From positions 23,591 through 87,590 of the forward strand of contig CAZXJJ010000004.1 of NCBI GenBank assembly GCA_964640995.1: a stretch of 64,000 nt of DNA, given 5' to 3'. The position numbers and the translations under genes are program-made. The stretch's first letter is position 1, and every line of letters begins with the position of its first letter. Under the pieces are notes generated by a model, which saw only the letters and a list, made by a program, of their open reading frames with translations, was not told the origin of the DNA and ran no database searches. The DNA is from JAAYUH01 sp964640995. GTDB lineage: Bacteria > Caldisericota > Caldisericia > B22-G15. This document shows, piece after piece, positions 62,001-64,000 of this stretch.

Positions 62001-64000
62001 TTATAATTCCTTAAGGTCATCTTTTAGTTTTATCTTTTCATCGTCTAGCCCTTTTGTATGCTCAAGTCCTTTTGGGTCAATAAAAACTATCCTTTGCTTT
62101 TTGCCATTTTTAATCCACATAATAAAATCAGGATAAAAACCGCTCAAATTGAAAAATCCTATACCTGTCTTTGGGTAATTCCTTAAAAGATATATCTCAA
62201 TATTTGAAAATTTGGTTTTGTTTGTTTTTAAATATTCCCTTAAACCTGAAATAAACTCTTTCTCGCTTTCTACAAGACCGGCTGGAGATATCTTATCTAT
62301 GTTCTTGCTTTGAAGTAGTACAGGCACATATAAGTGTTTATCAAAATAAATTCGTGGTAATGTTTTGTTATCTTCTTTGATGAGATTATTTATATCACCT
62401 ACCAATTTTTTGATTTCCTGGATAAGTGCTTCTTCTTTCTTATCAATCTGAAGAGTATAACAATATTTATCTCCAGGTTTTTCAAAAACAAAAAGGGGCA
62501 ATTGTTGCCCAACAGTATCATATCGCAAATTATCTGTCTCAAAGCTTTTTGCATATTTTCTATAGAATAGGTCAATATATTTTTTTAAGATTAAAACAGC
62601 GATGTCTTCTAATCTTACGATATCATCATAGGTTTTAACTTCCATAATCTCTGGCAGTGCATAGATTTTATATTTATCCGATAGAAGCAAATTTCTTAAT
62701 ATTTCAATACTAAAAACTAAATTCCAATATCCCCTTAAAATCTTATAATCGCAAACCTCTTTCCATATCCTATTCCAGTCAAATAAATCAATAATATTTT
62801 CTCTTATCCTCATTTCTTGCACTTCTCCTTTAATTTTTTCTATCTTTATCCCTTCTTCTTTTCTTTCTTTAGCCAGATATACTGATACCTTCGGTAAAAG
62901 GTCTATTGTAAAATAAATTCTATCAACTAATTCCAATTTTAGAATTTCCTCTTCCTCAAATTTCTTCTTCTCATCTTTGGCGAGTGTGTAAAGGTTACTC
63001 CATTTTTCCTTATGTTGCGGAACAACAGGTATTTCAATTGTTTCAAATTCCACCTCTTCTTTATTGATTGCTTCTAAAAAATTACTTAAATAATCAGCCT
63101 TGATACCATAAATATTGAGCGTTTCTAAAAATTGTGCAAAACTTTTATCATCGCTTCTCTTTAGGGACATGCCTTTACCCTTTAATCTTACACCTCTACC
63201 GAATAACTGGATAATTTGTGGTCCCTGCCCTTTGCCTATATTTAGAAGCCCCATTGAAGATACCCGCCAGGTATCCCATCCTTCTATGAATTTCTTAGAA
63301 CCAATGAGAATATTTATTGATGAATTTTCTTGTTTGATACTATCAAAGAGTGAACCTGATACTGCATCCTGAGAGACCGTTATTCCATTTTTTTCTAATT
63401 GTTTTTTAAATTCTGAAACAGCGCCAATATTTATAACCCCAAAATATTTGTTTTCTCCTATCTTTAAACCGAATTCTCCTTCTGCATTCTTTAACTCATA
63501 TATACCAAACTCCCCTTTCCCCCCAAAAATTCTTTTATATATATCTTCAATTGCAAATTTTCTTTTTCTTAGGTATTCAAATTTATTCTTAAATATATCT
63601 TCATCATTATCATCTTTAAGGGCTGTCTTGCCATTTAAAATCGCCTCAATTTTTTCATTTACCCATTTTTCGTCTTTAATTACTCTTCTTATGAATTCAA
63701 CAATCTGGACAACATCAGACTCCTCTTCTTTACCAGTAACCGTTGTGCCGACAAAAATCCAGAGGGGTTTTTCAAGGTTATACTCTTTAGCCAGCTGAAG
63801 GTTTTCCTCATAGACCAATATCTGCTCATAAAAAGATAAAAGATTGGCTACAAACATTGCCTCTTGAAAATCATCTTCCTTTATCTTTGTCTGCCTTACA
63901 TTGAGAACTGAGAAATCTTTGCCATAGCCATCAAGATAAAAGTATTTATATGAATAATCAAAAAGTATTGATTTAGCATATTCTTTAAGCGTCTCTTCAT
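62001..64000 (-). CDS. Type III-like restriction enzyme helicase-nuclease subunit (5' end outside window, 3' truncated)
   Basis: The frame is open to the window edge, so the true start lies beyond 64000; the ATG at 63857 is internal. The helicase C-terminal lobe carries SKKFIEGWDTWRVSSMGLL and QIIQLFGRGVRLKGKG (motif VI) near residues 187-229, counted from that Met. The end has a PD-(D/E)XK nuclease: YPDFIMW (Asp577) and FIDPKG (Asp594, Lys596). That pattern fits Res subunits of type III systems or related DEAD-box nucleases. Codon use is less AT-biased than the rest of the window, suggesting transfer. The TAA at 62001 removes 66 residues after the nuclease, so activity is uncertain. Confidence 0.78.
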   Translation of the reverse strand, partial: EETLKEYAKSILFDYSYKYFYLDGYGKDFSVLNVRQTKIKEDDFQEAMFVANLLSFYEQILVYEENLQLAKEYNLEKPLWIFVGTTVTGKEEESDVVQIVEFIRRVIKDEKWVNEKIEAILNGKTALKDDNDEDIFKNKFEYLRKRKFAIEDIYKRIFGGKGEFGIYELKNAEGEFGLKIGENKYFGVINIGAVSEFKKQLEKNGITVSQDAVSGSLFDSIKQENSSINILIGSKKFIEGWDTWRVSSMGLLNIGKGQGPQIIQLFGRGVRLKGKGMSLKRSDDKSFAQFLETLNIYGIKADYLSNFLEAINKEEVEFETIEIPVVPQHKEKWSNLYTLAKDEKKKFEEEEILKLELVDRIYFTIDLLPKVSVYLAKERKEEGIKIEKIKGEVQEMRIRENIIDLFDWNRIWKEVCDYKILRGYWNLVFSIEILRNLLLSDKYKIYALPEIMEVKTYDDIVRLEDIAVLILKKYIDLFYRKYAKSFETDNLRYDTVGQQLPLFVFEKPGDKYCYTLQIDKKEEALIQEIKKLVGDINNLIKEDNKTLPRIYFDKHLYVPVLLQSKNIDKISPAGLVESEKEFISGLREYLKTNKTKFSNIEIYLLRNYPKTGIGFFNLSGFYPDFIMWIKNGKKQRIVFIDPKGLEHTKGLDDEKIKLKDDLKEL

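Noticed and set aside
63855..63857. ATG at 63857 as the start of the restriction gene
   Set aside because: The frame continues upstream without a stop to the window edge and the translation (e.g. YKYFYLDGYGKDFSVLNVRQ) is coherent.

Overview
The window is a very AT-rich bacterial chromosome segment (roughly 30% G+C by eye) with very high gene density: many neighbours overlap by 1-30 nt and most codons end in A or T. The gene content suggests a strictly anaerobic, probably thermophilic bacterium with type IV pilus genes: Rex, a four-subunit pyruvate:ferredoxin oxidoreductase, [4Fe-4S] and radical SAM enzymes, and no oxygen-respiration genes. A deep-branching lineage of the Caldisericota/Dictyoglomota/Thermotogota kind fits, but the phylum is my inference. 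A 100-N scaffold gap (803-902) lies inside tandem SH3 repeats.

Layout. 1-5.0 kb: cell-wall SH3/AMIN protein (runs off the window), smpB, LapA-like membrane protein, QueT-type transporter, split NAD synthetase (amidase + synthetase) and a HAD phosphatase. 5.0-10.3 kb: GAF-PAS4-HD-GYP regulator, an unrecognised internally duplicated protein and an Fe-S aldo/keto reductase. 10.3-18.1 kb: decayed zinc-metallopeptidase gene, tRNA-Val and tRNA-Phe, DapA-family lyase, baeRF/Vms1-like protein, DUF996 protein, tRNA-Ile, and the rex-unknown-holB-ricT operon. 18.2-24.8 kb: nfo, a decayed restriction-enzyme-like gene, tRNA-Met, zinc-ribbon protein, prepilin peptidase, pilMNO plus a PilP-like stub, and a Pro-peptidase. 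24.8-31.4 kb: ECF sigma/membrane/polymer-forming locus, era, two membrane proteins, and rpsF-ssb-rpsR-rplI-dnaB. 31.4-41.3 kb (minus strand): porGDAB, a terminator, then gcvT-H-PA-PB followed by two radical SAM genes and a LipM/LplA-type gene. 41.4-48.2 kb: glpK, GlpA-like oxidoreductase, second FAD oxidoreductase, DUF1667 protein, monoacylglycerol-lipase-like hydrolase, DUF72 and an SPL-like radical SAM protein. 48.3-54.9 kb: mutS2, a decayed surface-protein gene, pxpBCA, EamA transporter. 54.9-61.5 kb (minus): efp, Asp23-like, nusB, acylphosphatase, prenyl synthase, dxs, tlyA, nadK, rsmG. 61.6-64 kb: tRNA-Asn and a type III-like restriction helicase-nuclease gene with an in-frame stop.

How genes work together. 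The glycine-cleavage operon carries its own lipoylation genes, so GcvH can be modified by neighbouring products: octanoyl/lipoyl transfer by the LipM/LplA-type protein, sulfur insertion by the proposed LipS1/LipS2 pair. PFOR and Rex point to a fermentative redox economy. The glycerol genes form one overlapping operon that converges on a monoacylglycerol lipase-like gene.

The most unusual regional signal is regulatory. At least nine first genes of transcription units have a -10 hexamer only 6-9 nt before the start codon, which predicts leaderless or nearly leaderless mRNAs, whereas internal genes mostly have Shine-Dalgarno sites. Four genes or gene remnants are visibly decaying (metallopeptidase, restriction-like enzyme, surface protein, restriction helicase tail). 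I see no CRISPR array, insertion sequence or prophage. I did not find a clearly new multi-gene system; the best unknowns are the duplicated protein at 7597-9198 and the histidine-motif protein embedded in the rex operon.
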